A DNA stretch of 64,000 bases from Candidatus Buchananbacteria bacterium CG10_big_fil_rev_8_21_14_0_10_33_19 (GCA_002773855.1 PEZY01000004.1:1-64000), one strand, 5' to 3'. Positions 32,340 through 40,783 are shown, counted from the first letter of the stretch. The notes: generated by a model from the letters alone, not told the origin. Made by a program: numbers and translations.

Positions 32340-33854
32340 TATTTTAGGCCGATACTGCAGAGCTTCGGCAATATGCTCCACTGTAATATTTTCTGAATTA
32401 GCGAGATCAGCTATAGTTCTAGCCACCTTAATTATTCGATAATAAGCTCTGGCTGACAAGTGTAATTTATCTGTCGCTTGTCTTAAAATATCTTTACTAC
32501 TGCTATCTAATAAACAATATTTTTTTAATTGTTCTGGACCTATTTCCGAATTATCAAATATATTTTCACTTTCAAATCTAGCTAGTTGAATATTGCGAGC
32601 CAATTGAACTCTGTTTCTAATAACCTCTGAACTCTCGCCAATATTTTCGCTTTCCAATTTAGAAAAACTTATTCGTGGTACTTCCACATGTAAATCTATT
32701 CTATCCAAAAGTGGTCCAGATGCTCGTTTTTGATATTTAATAACTTGTGACAAGTTACAAATACATTCACCATTTGGATCCGAATAGAAACCACAAGGAC
32801 AAGGATTCATAGCCGCCACTAGTACAAACCTGGCTGGAAAACTTAAAGTACCAGATACTCTAGACACAGCAATTACGCCATCCTCCAGTGGTTGTCTTAA
32901 ATTTTCCAAGACATTTTTAGGAAATTCTAAAAATTCATCCAAAAACAAAACCCCTCTATGCGATAATGATATTTCACCAGGTTTGGGCCAAGCCCCACCG
33001 CCAACCAAGGCTACTCCGGAAGCAGTATGATGAGGGCTTCTAAAAGGCCGCGTTGTCATTAATGGTTTATCAGCCGACAAAAGGCCAGCGGTACTATAAA
33101 TCTTGGTTACCTCCAAGCTCTCATCAGCTGACATTTTAGGCAAGATAGAGACCACAGCTTTGGCTAACATAGTCTTACCAGAACCTGGTGGCCCTGACAT
33201 CAAAATATTATGACTCCCAGCAGCCGCAATTTCCAAAGCTCGCTTAGCCTGTTCTTGTCCCTTAATATAGGCCATATCTACTGCAAATTGAGTAGTCGTT
33301 GTAGGAGCATTAGCGCTAGAAACATAACGGTGTATTGACTCTTCGCCTTTTAAGTGTTTAGCTAATTGTTGTAAATTTTCCACTGCAAAAACATTTAAAC
33401 CATCTACTAAACTAGCCTCACCAGCATTAGCGGCTGGCAAAAAAATATTTTTAATACTACGACGCTTGCACATATCCGCAATAGAGAGTACCCCACTAAC
33501 CGGCCTCAGATAACCATCTAGTGATAATTCGCCAACAAATAAACTATTTTTAAAATCATCTAATTTGATCTGATCGGTTTTTAAGAGACAAGCTACAGCA
33601 ATTGGTAAATCATAATAAGCGCCCATTTTTTTTAAATCAGCTGGCGCTAAATTAATAGTTACGTTGCCACGAGGAAATTCTAAATCAGAATTTTTAACCG
33701 CACTCCGAACTCGACTTTTGCTTTCGTCTACTGCCTTATCTGGTAAACCCACAATGTACATTCCAGGTGTGCCATGAGGTGAATTATCAGCTTCGACTTC
33801 TACTGGAATAGCATCAAGCCCAATAATAGCGGCTGAAAGAATTCTAACTGACAT
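32334..33854 (-). CDS. comM: ComM/YifB-like Mg-chelatase-fold AAA+ ATPase
   Basis: This 506-residue protein has the ComM layout: an N-terminal ChlI/Lon-protease-like fold (about 1-165, HGTPGMYIVGLPDKAVDESK), a central AAA+ module with Walker A GPPGSGKTML and Walker B FLDEFLE, an MNPCPCG zinc-type motif with later cysteines, and a C-terminal Mg_chelatase_C domain (LSARAYYRIIKVARTIADL). ComM is a hexameric helicase for branch migration in natural transformation, which fits the naturally competent lifestyle proposed for Patescibacteria. Confidence 0.95.
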   Translation of the reverse strand: MSVRILSAAIIGLDAIPVEVEADNSPHGTPGMYIVGLPDKAVDESKSRVRSAVKNSDLEFPRGNVTINLAPADLKKMGAYYDLPIAVACLLKTDQIKLDDFKNSLFVGELSLDGYLRPVSGVLSIADMCKRRSIKNIFLPAANAGEASLVDGLNVFAVENLQQLAKHLKGEESIHRYVSSANAPTTTTQFAVDMAYIKGQEQAKRALEIAAAGSHNILMSGPPGSGKTMLAKAVVSILPKMSADESLEVTKIYSTAGLLSADKPLMTTRPFRSPHHTASGVALVGGGAWPKPGEISLSHRGVLFLDEFLEFPKNVLENLRQPLEDGVIAVSRVSGTLSFPARFVLVAAMNPCPCGFYSDPNGECICNLSQVIKYQKRASGPLLDRIDLHVEVPRISFSKLESENIGESSEVIRNRVQLARNIQLARFESENIFDNSEIGPEQLKKYCLLDSSSKDILRQATDKLHLSARAYYRIIKVARTIADLANSENITVEHIAEALQYRPKID

Positions 33855-33900
33855 AAAATTAGATTAATTTATATTAGTTTTATTATAACACAGTAAAATA

Positions 33901-33934
33901 AAAATACGCTGGAAATATTTCTAGCGTATTTTTA
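33901..33934 (-). terminator. Terminator after lspA
   Basis: AAAATACGCT pairs with AGCGTATTTT around GGAAATATTTC; it lies six bases after the lspA stop. Confidence 0.88.
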
Positions 33935-33939
33935 TATTA

Positions 33940-34383
33940 TTATTTTTTTCTAAAACTATTAACCATAATTAATATAACTCCCAGAACTATCATCACATCA
34001 GCTAAATTAAAAACGGTATAATATTTTAAATCTATATAATCAATTACCTCTCTCCAAATAATTCGATCAATTAAATTGGATATTGCCCCCAATATAATAA
34101 GAGTGAAGCCCAAAATATTAAAATTATTTTTTTGCTGATAAGCTTTTAATAAAGCAAAAAATAAAACGGGAATAATTAAAAAATAAATTAAAATTAAAGC
34201 ATAGTAGTTAAAACCTAGTCCAAAAGCAATGCCCGAATTAGTGGCTAATTTTAATTTTAAAATATCACCAAAAATAAAATATTCCTCACTAGCATTAGTG
34301 AAGAATATTTTTTTAAGTAATATATCCAAAAATAATACATTTAAAACTATGATATTGATAGCCCAATATCTAATATTTAACAT
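33940..34383 (-). CDS. lspA: Lipoprotein signal peptidase (signal peptidase II)
   Basis: This 147-residue protein has four membrane helices and both catalytic Asp motifs (GAISNLIDRI and VFNLADVMI), with the conserved TNSGIAFGLG loop. It removes signal peptides at the lipobox cysteine after Lgt action. It starts three bases after the dksA stop, so the two are co-transcribed. Confidence 0.95.
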   Translation of the reverse strand: MLNIRYWAINIIVLNVLFLDILLKKIFFTNASEEYFIFGDILKLKLATNSGIAFGLGFNYYALILIYFLIIPVLFFALLKAYQQKNNFNILGFTLIILGAISNLIDRIIWREVIDYIDLKYYTVFNLADVMIVLGVILIMVNSFRKK

Positions 34384-34385
34384 GA

Positions 34386-34763
34386 TTATTTTCTAGTAAT
34401 GGCATTTTTACAAGAAACACAAGAACCTGATTCTGGACGTATTTTTAATCTTTCAATTTCAATTGGCTCTCCACAATGGCTACAAGTACCATAGGTACCA
34501 TCTGCTATTTTCTTTAAAGATTTTTCAACATCCCTTAAATCCTTTTCTAACTCTCTTTCTACTGATAGATTTTTAGCATAATCAGCTACCTCTACGGCAT
34601 TGTCTTCAGCGCTATCGCCATAATCTGGAAAGTCAGCATTAAAATTTATTTCTGCACCAACCTCACCAGTCTCTTGATGACCAATACTACCAAGCTGTTC
34701 AATAACAGAAATCTTTCTGTCTTCGAGTTTCTTTTTAAGACTTTCTAGTAACTGTTTATCCAT
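34386..34763 (-). CDS. dksA: DksA/TraR-family zinc finger protein
   Basis: The protein is 125 residues from MDKQLLES (34763); Met at 34781 is possible. The frame stays open another 145 codons upstream, but that stretch is the structured RNA region. A coiled coil (about 1-85, VERELEKDLRDVEKSLKKI) leads to the C4 zinc finger CSHCGEPI...CVSCKN. DksA-type proteins enter the RNA polymerase secondary channel and tune transcription in starvation. The terminator-like hairpin 70 bases upstream may limit its expression. lspA follows closely. Confidence 0.85.
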   Translation of the reverse strand: MDKQLLESLKKKLEDRKISVIEQLGSIGHQETGEVGAEINFNADFPDYGDSAEDNAVEVADYAKNLSVERELEKDLRDVEKSLKKIADGTYGTCSHCGEPIEIERLKIRPESGSCVSCKNAITRK

Positions 34764-34831
34764 AGATTTATTATTAATCATAAACTTAAAATTCCCTACA
34801 GGAATTGATAGTAGTATAGCAGAAAAAAAAG

Positions 34832-35198
34832 AGAAAAAAAAGGAGCGCAAGTTTTTCTCCACATGCACGGGTATGTATTGGAGTGACTTACGCTCACGGA
34901 CTCTAGAGTCTGTCTTGACTATCGCCAATAGTTGGCTGGCAGCAGACAAGAATGCAGGACCTAAGAGGGTTTGTTTATTCGAACAATAAACTATGTTTTC
35001 TACCGGATACTGGCCGAAAACCCTCTTTGTGGGGGTCGACCTTACGAGGTCGTCAGCATGGAGGTAGTTCGATTGTCCCTCCAAAAAATCAGTTGTATCT
35101 AGTAAAAAACAGAGAGTTAACATCAAAGCTTGGTTTTCATGGTAATTCCCTACAAAAATTGTTAAAAAGAGCATTTCACAGTGATTATCATAATCACT
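34832..35198 (-). ncRNA. Candidate structured RNA of unknown family, or long leader of dksA
   Basis: A perfect consensus promoter (35205-35233) points into a 370-base stretch with clearly higher G+C than its surroundings and many strong stems. They are GGAGG/CCTCC (35060-35082), CGACCT/AGGTCG (35037-35052), a ten-base AAGAGGGTTT pair (34963-34972 with 35018-35027) enclosing a seven-base hairpin (34973-34991), and a ten-base GAGCGTAAGT pair (34886-34895 with 34843-34852) directly followed on the minus strand by eight Ts. A mini-ORF (MKTKL, 35123-35140) lies near the 5' end. I could not match it to tmRNA, RNase P RNA, SRP RNA or 6S RNA motifs. It fills the 34782-35366 gap. Confidence 0.6.
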
Positions 35199-35200
35199 GT
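35178..35200 (-). promoter_or_regulatory. Perfect 23-base palindrome at the transcript start
   Basis: ACAGTGATTAT is followed after one base by its exact complement. It covers about +1 to +21 of the promoter at 35205-35233, so it is either a repressor operator or a 5' stabilising hairpin of the RNA. Confidence 0.7.
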
Positions 35201-35204
35201 AATC

Positions 35205-35233
35205 ATTATAGCACACTTTTTAGTCAATGTCAA
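35205..35233 (-). promoter_or_regulatory. Perfect consensus promoter of the structured RNA
   Basis: On the minus strand, TTGACA (35228-35233) and TATAAT (35205-35210) have a 17-base spacer. Confidence 0.85.
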
Positions 35234-35366
35234 TGCTAAATATTGACTAAAATTAGAGAAAAAGACTCCACTAGCTATTTTATATCCACAGGCTTCCTTT
35301 AGAAGTTATCAACTCTTTATCCACAACAGATAAAAATTGTGCAAAACTACACATAGTAGCTAATTT

Positions 35367-36701
35367 TTATCTTAAAATAAGGCCTTTTTCGGTAATTTCC
35401 AAAGAATTAAATATCTTAACATAATCAGTAAAACTGTTATCGGCCACTAAACTAGTATTAAATTTAAGGTAATTGCCATTTTCTAAGCGATCTAGCCAAT
35501 TTTGATTCATTAAATATTCATTATTGCTAATGATTATCTTATTATCAACACTTTTATACATTAATTTAAACTGGTTATCTGGTGAATCCAAATACATCAC
35601 ACCATTTCTATCCAAAAACGAAAACTGACTAATGTCTGGCAATAATTCCAAGACCCTAGTTCCATCGGACAAGTAAACACTTTTAGCAACTGGATACCTA
35701 TTAGCCATAATAGTTTTTAATATTTCCTCTATTTTACCACTATAAATATTCTCGACCACCACATAAAAATCATAATCTCCAAACAACCAGCCAGAATTAT
35801 CAGCCTTCTTATTAGCTAGTACAAAAACATTGTGGCTATCAATTGGTAAATAGGTATTTAAAATAACAGCTAACTTACTATCTATAAATGATTGATAGTC
35901 ACTACTAGACGTTGTTTGTAAATTATTTTTCCAGTTATTTAGTAGGTCGCTAAAATTAGTGGTCAAAAAAACAATATCGCCATCAATTTTATCTTTTAAA
36001 TTTTTAACTTCGAAAGCAGAATAACTACCAACTACTGATGATATTCCACCATAATACAGTCTTAAACCATCACCTTTAGCTTTAAAGCTAAGAATTATAT
36101 CACTATTTTCATTTCTTAGCAGTAACTGAGTAATACCTAAATTAAGATCATCGCCAGATCCTAAAAATAATTTAGAAGCATAAATATTTATCGAACTAAA
36201 CGGATGAAATCTTTTGACAATACTAGATTTGATTATATTTTTTTGATCAGGCGTGTAAACATTTAACCAATTAGAATCCGCTACTAAAAATCTATTGTAA
36301 GATAATGTTTTATACTCTATATTATTACTCTTAAGTATTTTTTTTACTCTACTAGGACGATCAGTTTTAAAAATAACACCATATTTCATAACGTTATTAT
36401 CTAAACGACCAACAATCGAAACTTCCCGATCAATATCTAAAGATTCATAGCCTGGTAAGCCAAAATTGAAAAGTATTTTATCTAATAACCCGTCAATCTT
36501 ATTAGAGCTATTTATCTTTGGTCGACTAAAATGAACATAAAAATTAACATCACTAGCCACATAATTTATTAGAGTATCAGCAAAATTACGTTGCCAAATA
36601 GCTAATAATGACACCAAAATAAAAACACCTCCAACTACAGATAAAGCGATAACTTTACTGCGTCTAGAGATGTTTTTAGATTTAAAGTAATTAACAAGCA
36701 T
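35367..36701 (-). CDS. Unknown membrane-anchored extracytoplasmic protein
   Basis: This 444-residue protein has a basic N-terminus and one membrane helix (about 17-36), followed by about 400 residues of mixed alpha/beta sequence outside the membrane. The composition (FYVHFSRP, DVFVL-like and DYDFYVVVEN segments) recalls DUF3352-type proteins, whose function is unknown. The gene follows pnp by 15 bases (pnp is upstream on the minus strand), so it is probably co-transcribed. No catalytic motif is visible. Confidence 0.6.
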   Translation of the reverse strand: MLVNYFKSKNISRRSKVIALSVVGGVFILVSLLAIWQRNFADTLINYVASDVNFYVHFSRPKINSSNKIDGLLDKILFNFGLPGYESLDIDREVSIVGRLDNNVMKYGVIFKTDRPSRVKKILKSNNIEYKTLSYNRFLVADSNWLNVYTPDQKNIIKSSIVKRFHPFSSINIYASKLFLGSGDDLNLGITQLLLRNENSDIILSFKAKGDGLRLYYGGISSVVGSYSAFEVKNLKDKIDGDIVFLTTNFSDLLNNWKNNLQTTSSSDYQSFIDSKLAVILNTYLPIDSHNVFVLANKKADNSGWLFGDYDFYVVVENIYSGKIEEILKTIMANRYPVAKSVYLSDGTRVLELLPDISQFSFLDRNGVMYLDSPDNQFKLMYKSVDNKIIISNNEYLMNQNWLDRLENGNYLKFNTSLVADNSFTDYVKIFNSLEITEKGLILR

Positions 36702-36716
36702 GATTACGAGAGAATT

Positions 36717-38978
36717 TTATCTTTTTCTAAAACCAGATCCGCCACGATCACTTCTCTGACGATCAAATCTGGCTCGATCACTGGTATGATGTGCACCACC
36801 ACTTGTAGCTGGATTATCATTTCGTGGCTGAGGTTTGTAATTAGGATCAGCTTGCTTAACTGATAAATTAATTCTGCCTTGATTATCAATTTCCATAACT
36901 TTAACCTTTAAAATCTGTCCAACTTTAGCCACATCAGCAATACTATTAACTCGCTCATTAGAAAATTCAGAAATATGAACTAGACCATCTTTACCAGGTA
37001 AAATTTCGACAAAAGCACCAAAGTCCATTAGTCTCACGACTTTACCTTCATAAATTTCTCCGGCTTTAACATCTTTAGTTAATCTTTCTACCCATTCTTT
37101 AGCCTTGTTTAAACCTTCTGAGCCCACACCAGTAATACTAACAGTGCCATCATCATCAATATCAATTTGTACACCACAAACCTCGATAATCTCATTAATT
37201 ATTTTACCACCAGTACCAATTACCGCACCAATTTTTTCTGGATCAATCTTAATCGCAATAATTTGTGGCGCATACTGTGATAATTCTGTTCGAGGTTCTG
37301 CTATGACCTGGTTAATCATATCCAAAATTTCTACTCTAGCTTTTTTAGCCTGAGACAAAGTAGCCTGACAAATTTCCATAGATAAGCCAGCAGTTTTAGT
37401 ATCCATTTGAATAGCGGTAATACCATCTCTAGTGCCGGTCACTTTAAAATCCATGCCACCCTCACCATCCTCTAAATCTTGCAAATCAGTTAAAATTTTA
37501 TATTTGTCACCCTTTGAGGCTAAACCCATAGCAATACCGGCTACCGGTTTTTTAATTGGCACACCTGCATCCATTAAGGCTAAAGTTGAACCACAGGTCG
37601 AAGCCATAGACGAAGAACCATTAGAGCCCATGACTTCTGAAACAGTTAAAATAGTGTAAGGAAACTCCTCCTTACTTGGTAAAACTGGAATCAAAGCTTT
37701 TTCAGCTAAAGCACCATGGCCAACTTCTCTGCGGCCAGCGCCTCTAAAAAATCCCACTTCACCAAAAGAATATGCTGGTGAATTATAAAAATGCATATAG
37801 CGTTTTTTAGAATCATCTTGAGTCATCTCATCTTGAATCATGACATCACTTGGTGCACCTAAAGTAACAATAGACAAAACCTGAGTTTCACCCCGAGAGA
37901 ATAAACCAGTGCCATGAGTTCTTGGCAAAATCCCCACTTCGGCTTCTAACGGTCTAATTTGATCTAATTTTCGACCATCAACTCTTAATTCTTTTTCTAA
38001 AATAGCTTCAGACACCACCTCTTCCAAATAACCTTCAAAACTATCTTTAACATAACTAATTATTTCTTCATGAGTGTCTGAATCTTTTAAGGTAGCCACA
38101 AATTCATCCAAGACCACTTTAGCCTTAGCTTTTCTTTCACGCTTAGTACCCACTGGTTGATTAAACAAATATTGATCTAATCTGGTGGCAAAGAATTTTT
38201 TAGCTTCTTCAAATATTGCTTCTTTTTCGCCTATCTCTACTTGCATACCAGCATAAGAATCAGCAATTAATTTAGCTTCATCTTGTTTTTCTAAACCAAT
38301 ATCTTTTCTGATTAATTCGATAAAATCCAAAAGTGGCTTAACACTTTTAACAGCAAAATCTAGAGCACTAGCCATATCATTTTCTAATACTTCTTGACCA
38401 TCAGCATCAATCATCATAACTTTATCGCCAGCCACAGAAATTACTAAATTTAAATTTGAATTTTCTTTTTGATCGGCTGTTGGATTAATAATAAAATTAC
38501 CATCAACTCGACCAATATTAATACCAGCTAGTGGACCATGCCAAGGAATATCAGAAATATGCAGAGCCATAGCCGCTGCTGTAATAGACAAAATATCAAA
38601 AGAATTTTCCTTGTCATAAGACAATGAAGTTAAAACTACTTGTACTTCATTTCTCATTTTTTGATTAAATAATGGTCTAATGCCGCGATCAATCATTCGA
38701 GCAGCTAGAACCGCATTATCTGTTGGACGACCTTCGCCTTTGATAAATTTAGAGCCCTTAATTTTTCCAGAGGCGTACATTTTTTCTCGCACTTCAATTT
38801 GTAACGGAAAAAAATCAATACCACTGCGAGCTTCTTTACTCATAACTACTGTCGCTAGAGCTACGGTGTCACCATATCTAACAACACAAGAAGCATTTGT
38901 TTGCTTGGCTAATTTGCCAAATTCTACTGACAATTTTCGGCCAGCGAATTCCATTTCAAAACTTTTTTGTTTTAACAT
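36717..38978 (-). CDS. pnp: Polyribonucleotide nucleotidyltransferase (PNPase)
   Basis: This 753-residue protein is full length: two RNase PH domains (first about 10-145; second about 320-550, with FSRGETQVLSIVTLG and GRREVGHGALAEKAL), the linking helical domain, a KH domain (KIGAVIGTGGKIINEI) and an S1 domain (GKVVRLMDFGAFVEILPG). The C-terminal tail is Arg/Asp/Gly-rich. It degrades mRNA 3'-5' with phosphate. A good AAAGGA Shine-Dalgarno precedes ATG 38978. A long hairpin between rpsO and pnp resembles the E. coli arrangement. Confidence 0.98.
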   Translation of the reverse strand: MLKQKSFEMEFAGRKLSVEFGKLAKQTNASCVVRYGDTVALATVVMSKEARSGIDFFPLQIEVREKMYASGKIKGSKFIKGEGRPTDNAVLAARMIDRGIRPLFNQKMRNEVQVVLTSLSYDKENSFDILSITAAAMALHISDIPWHGPLAGINIGRVDGNFIINPTADQKENSNLNLVISVAGDKVMMIDADGQEVLENDMASALDFAVKSVKPLLDFIELIRKDIGLEKQDEAKLIADSYAGMQVEIGEKEAIFEEAKKFFATRLDQYLFNQPVGTKRERKAKAKVVLDEFVATLKDSDTHEEIISYVKDSFEGYLEEVVSEAILEKELRVDGRKLDQIRPLEAEVGILPRTHGTGLFSRGETQVLSIVTLGAPSDVMIQDEMTQDDSKKRYMHFYNSPAYSFGEVGFFRGAGRREVGHGALAEKALIPVLPSKEEFPYTILTVSEVMGSNGSSSMASTCGSTLALMDAGVPIKKPVAGIAMGLASKGDKYKILTDLQDLEDGEGGMDFKVTGTRDGITAIQMDTKTAGLSMEICQATLSQAKKARVEILDMINQVIAEPRTELSQYAPQIIAIKIDPEKIGAVIGTGGKIINEIIEVCGVQIDIDDDGTVSITGVGSEGLNKAKEWVERLTKDVKAGEIYEGKVVRLMDFGAFVEILPGKDGLVHISEFSNERVNSIADVAKVGQILKVKVMEIDNQGRINLSVKQADPNYKPQPRNDNPATSGGAHHTSDRARFDRQRSDRGGSGFRKR

Positions 38979-39011
38979 ATGTTTCCTTTCTGATTAAGAG
39001 GAGCAGCACAC

Positions 39012-39075
39012 GGATTTTATTTGAAGGTAAATAAGTTCTTCATCAAAAGCTCATTTATTTTCAAATAATAAATCC
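39012..39075 (-). promoter_or_regulatory. Long imperfect hairpin in the pnp 5' leader
   Basis: GGATTTtATTTGAA (from 39012) pairs with TTCAAATaatAAATCC (to 39075), with an inner TAAATAAG/CTcATTTA stem. It lies 35-100 bases upstream of the pnp start, where E. coli has the RNase III site used for PNPase autocontrol. Confidence 0.55.
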
Positions 39076-39126
39076 TAAATACTAAACCTCATTTTAAATT
39101 ATTAATATACAAATAAACAATCAAAC

Positions 39127-39155
39127 AAAAAGAGGAGACAAGGCTCCCCTTTTTG
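39127..39155 (-). terminator. Terminator between rpsO and pnp
   Basis: AAAAGAGGAG pairs with CTCCCCTTTT (one mismatch) and gives a T run on the minus strand, right after the rpsO stop. Confidence 0.75.
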
Positions 39156-39160
39156 TAAAA

Positions 39161-39508
39161 TTATGATTCTGATTCTTCTGTTTCTTCTAATTCTTTTTCC
39201 ATGTCTTCGGTTGGAATTTCTTTTACATCTTCAGCCTTTTTAAAAGTTTTTAACTTTAACTTTTTAGCTAACTCTTCAAAACTTTCAAGATTTTCTCGTT
39301 GCAAATATTTAAGTAATTTTCTTCTTTCAGAAACCTTACGTAATAGACCTCGGCGTGATGAAAAATCTTTTTTGTGAGTTTTTAAATGCTCAGTTAGATT
39401 TTTGATTTCTTCGGTTAGAAGAGCAATTTGCACTTCAGAAGAACCGGTGTCATTTTCATGGGTGGCAAATTTTTTAATAATCTGCGCCTTTTTTTTCTTA
39501 TCAATCAT
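39161..39508 (-). CDS. rpsO: Ribosomal protein uS15 with an acidic C-terminal extension
   Basis: This 115-residue protein contains the whole S15 core (about 1-88; THENDTGSSEVQIALLTE, HKKDFSSRRGLLRKVSERR, LLKYLQ). The last 26 or so residues are extra and very acidic (EDMEKELEETEESES). S15 binds 16S rRNA and nucleates the platform of the small subunit. The extension is not part of the normal family length and its role is unknown. rpsO lies upstream of pnp, as in many bacteria. Confidence 0.95.
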   Translation of the reverse strand: MIDKKKKAQIIKKFATHENDTGSSEVQIALLTEEIKNLTEHLKTHKKDFSSRRGLLRKVSERRKLLKYLQRENLESFEELAKKLKLKTFKKAEDVKEIPTEDMEKELEETEESES

Positions 39509-39592
39509 TTTTAATGATATCCTGTCACGAAATTCCCAGTAATTACTTTAAAAACCAAGAAAATCGCCTTAATAATTAACCTCCTTATCTTA

Positions 39593-39847
39593 TTATAAAA
39601 GACCAGTTTTGTCAATAGCCCGTGTAGATATCTTGCCACTTACAAAATCATCAATGCCAATTGTTTCTTGATAAGCGTTTAAAACCCAAATCCAACAAAA
39701 AGCCGAAACTACCACCAAAAAACCAATGGCTGCCCAATCTTTTGGTTTCATAACTTGCTGTAAGATTGTTTTCTTTTTTACCGCTGATACTTTACTTGGC
39801 ATTTTGCCAGGCATAGTATTAGGAGTAGAGTTTTTTTGAACTCCCAT
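39593..39847 (-). CDS. Small single-helix membrane protein
   Basis: This 84-residue protein has a Lys-rich N-terminal half, one hydrophobic helix (about 40-57, WAAIGFLVVVSAFCWIWVL) and a short polar tail. It is a plausible gene because it fills a space on the same strand as its neighbours, but there is no family match and no Shine-Dalgarno. The start could be at Met12 or Met16. Confidence 0.45.
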   Translation of the reverse strand: MGVQKNSTPNTMPGKMPSKVSAVKKKTILQQVMKPKDWAAIGFLVVVSAFCWIWVLNAYQETIGIDDFVSGKISTRAIDKTGLL

Positions 39848-39903
39848 AAATATTTTTTATTTATAAATAATATTTATATTATAGCAAAAATATTATTTTT
39901 GGA

Positions 39904-39931
39904 CAAAAAAACAGGCTCACGAGGAGCCTGT
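39904..39931 (-). terminator. Terminator of the 40694-39917 operon
   Basis: CAGGCTC pairs with GAGCCTG and is followed by seven Ts on the minus strand; it overlaps the last codons of the zinc-ribbon gene. Confidence 0.85.
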
Positions 39932-40246
39932 GTGTTCACAGTTGGGGCACTGTGTGGCTTGATCCTTTTGTGGATCAACATAACCACACCGTGGGCAAGC
40001 ACCAGATATTTCTACTAGTCGCTTTATTTTTCCCTTTCTTTTTTTCTTGGCCACTTCCTTTTCTTTACTACTGCACTCAGTGGCATAGTATTTGTGTTTG
40101 TCCCAAGGCTTTTGCAGTTGAATTTTGACATAAAATCCAACCACCTGATCAGCTGTATAAGCATGAAAAGGGCCAGCCACTTTGACCCCATCAGACCTAC
40201 GCCTAATGTCAAAAAGAATGGGCGTCTTCTGCTTTTTTGCTTTCAA
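39917..40246 (-). CDS. Basic protein with a C-terminal zinc ribbon
   Basis: This 109-residue protein starts with TTG at 40246, supported by an AGGAG eight bases upstream. The N-terminal domain (about 1-60; FDIRRRSDGVKVAGPFHAYT) is short and beta-rich, then a Lys/Arg tract, then the zinc ribbon CPRCGYVDP...CPNC. It is the third gene of an SD-led operon. The combination of a basic tract with a ribbon suggests nucleic-acid or ribosome binding, but this is inferred. Confidence 0.55.
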   Translation of the reverse strand: MKAKKQKTPILFDIRRRSDGVKVAGPFHAYTADQVVGFYVKIQLQKPWDKHKYYATECSSKEKEVAKKKRKGKIKRLVEISGACPRCGYVDPQKDQATQCPNCEHTGSS

Positions 40247-40249
40247 TAG

Positions 40250-40516
40250 TCATCTCCTACTGTTGAGAATTGTGCCAGCCCATCTGGCCATAGCCGAATA
40301 AACACTGCGAGAGACATGGGTAGTAGTCGGCTGCTCTTCATTTATCACTTGGCGACCATTGTCTATTAAGGCAATTTTGCCAGTGACATTTGAAAAAGTA
40401 AACCGAGCGTTGTACTCGACAACATCAATTGTGACCTGTTGCTTCTGTCGATCAACTGACTGAAGTAACAAAGTCACCTCTTGACCACCACTTCTTCTAA
40501 CAATTTTTTGAGCCAA
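40250..40516 (-). CDS. Unknown small protein, TTG start
   Basis: The start is placed at TTG 40516, which has AGAGGAG just upstream and overlaps the end of the previous gene; longer frames in this register reach 40603 but lack a site. The 88 residues are beta-rich (EVTLLLQSVDRQKQQVTIDV, YNARFTFSNVTGKIALID) with a basic C-terminus. No family is recognised. Its stop overlaps the SD of the following zinc-ribbon gene, so the three genes are translationally coupled. Confidence 0.5.
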   Translation of the reverse strand: MAQKIVRRSGGQEVTLLLQSVDRQKQQVTIDVVEYNARFTFSNVTGKIALIDNGRQVINEEQPTTTHVSRSVYSAMARWAGTILNSRR

Positions 40517-40694
40517 CTTGTGTTCTCCTCTGGCTGATTTCCGATTGAACTGCTTCTGCCCAATCATCCATAGCGATACCAGAACGTTCGTCGTAGAAGT
40601 CACCAGAACACCACGACTGCGACAATAAGGCTTCCCAAATTATCTGCAATTCTGACAATGTCATAGTCTTCAACTTTTCAAAAATACTAGACAT
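40497..40694 (-). CDS. Unknown small protein, first gene of an SD-led operon
   Basis: The protein is 65 residues from ATG 40694 (MSSIFEKLK), chosen because AAAGGAAA precedes it and the consensus promoter lies just upstream; an apparent start at 40760 lies inside the -35 box. The sequence is helical and Trp-rich (LSELQIIWEALLSQSW, MDDWAEAVQSEI). No family is recognised. G+C is higher than in the flanking housekeeping genes. Confidence 0.55.
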   Translation of the reverse strand: MSSIFEKLKTMTLSELQIIWEALLSQSWCSGDFYDERSGIAMDDWAEAVQSEISQRRTQVGSKNC

Positions 40695-40731
40695 GATTTT
40701 TTTCCTTTCTTGTAAGGTACGTTTCACCTCG

Positions 40732-40760
40732 ATTATATCATATTTTAGTATTTTTGTCAA
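40732..40760 (-). promoter_or_regulatory. Perfect consensus promoter of the 40694-39917 operon
   Basis: On the minus strand, TTGACA (40755-40760) and TATAAT (40732-40737) have a 17-base spacer. The upstream part (CTATTGACAAAAAT) is nearly identical to that of the promoter at 12664-12692. Confidence 0.85.
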
Positions 40761-40783
40761 TAGTTATATCCAAAATAAGCCAT

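Noticed and set aside
34832..35198. tmRNA, RNase P RNA, SRP RNA or 6S RNA
   Set aside because: I looked for the tRNA-like ends and tag ORF, the GGAAAGTCC/ACAGAA core, and the GGTCAGG/GGAAGG/AGCAGCC loop on both strands and found none.
34764..35216. Long N-terminal extension of dksA (frame stays open 145 codons upstream)
   Set aside because: It covers the promoter, palindrome, strong stems and T tract of the RNA region; DksA-like proteins start at the coiled coil (34763).
34952..35239. 95-residue plus-strand open frame in the same region
   Set aside because: Opposite to the consensus promoter and without a start signal; it is explained by the structured RNA.
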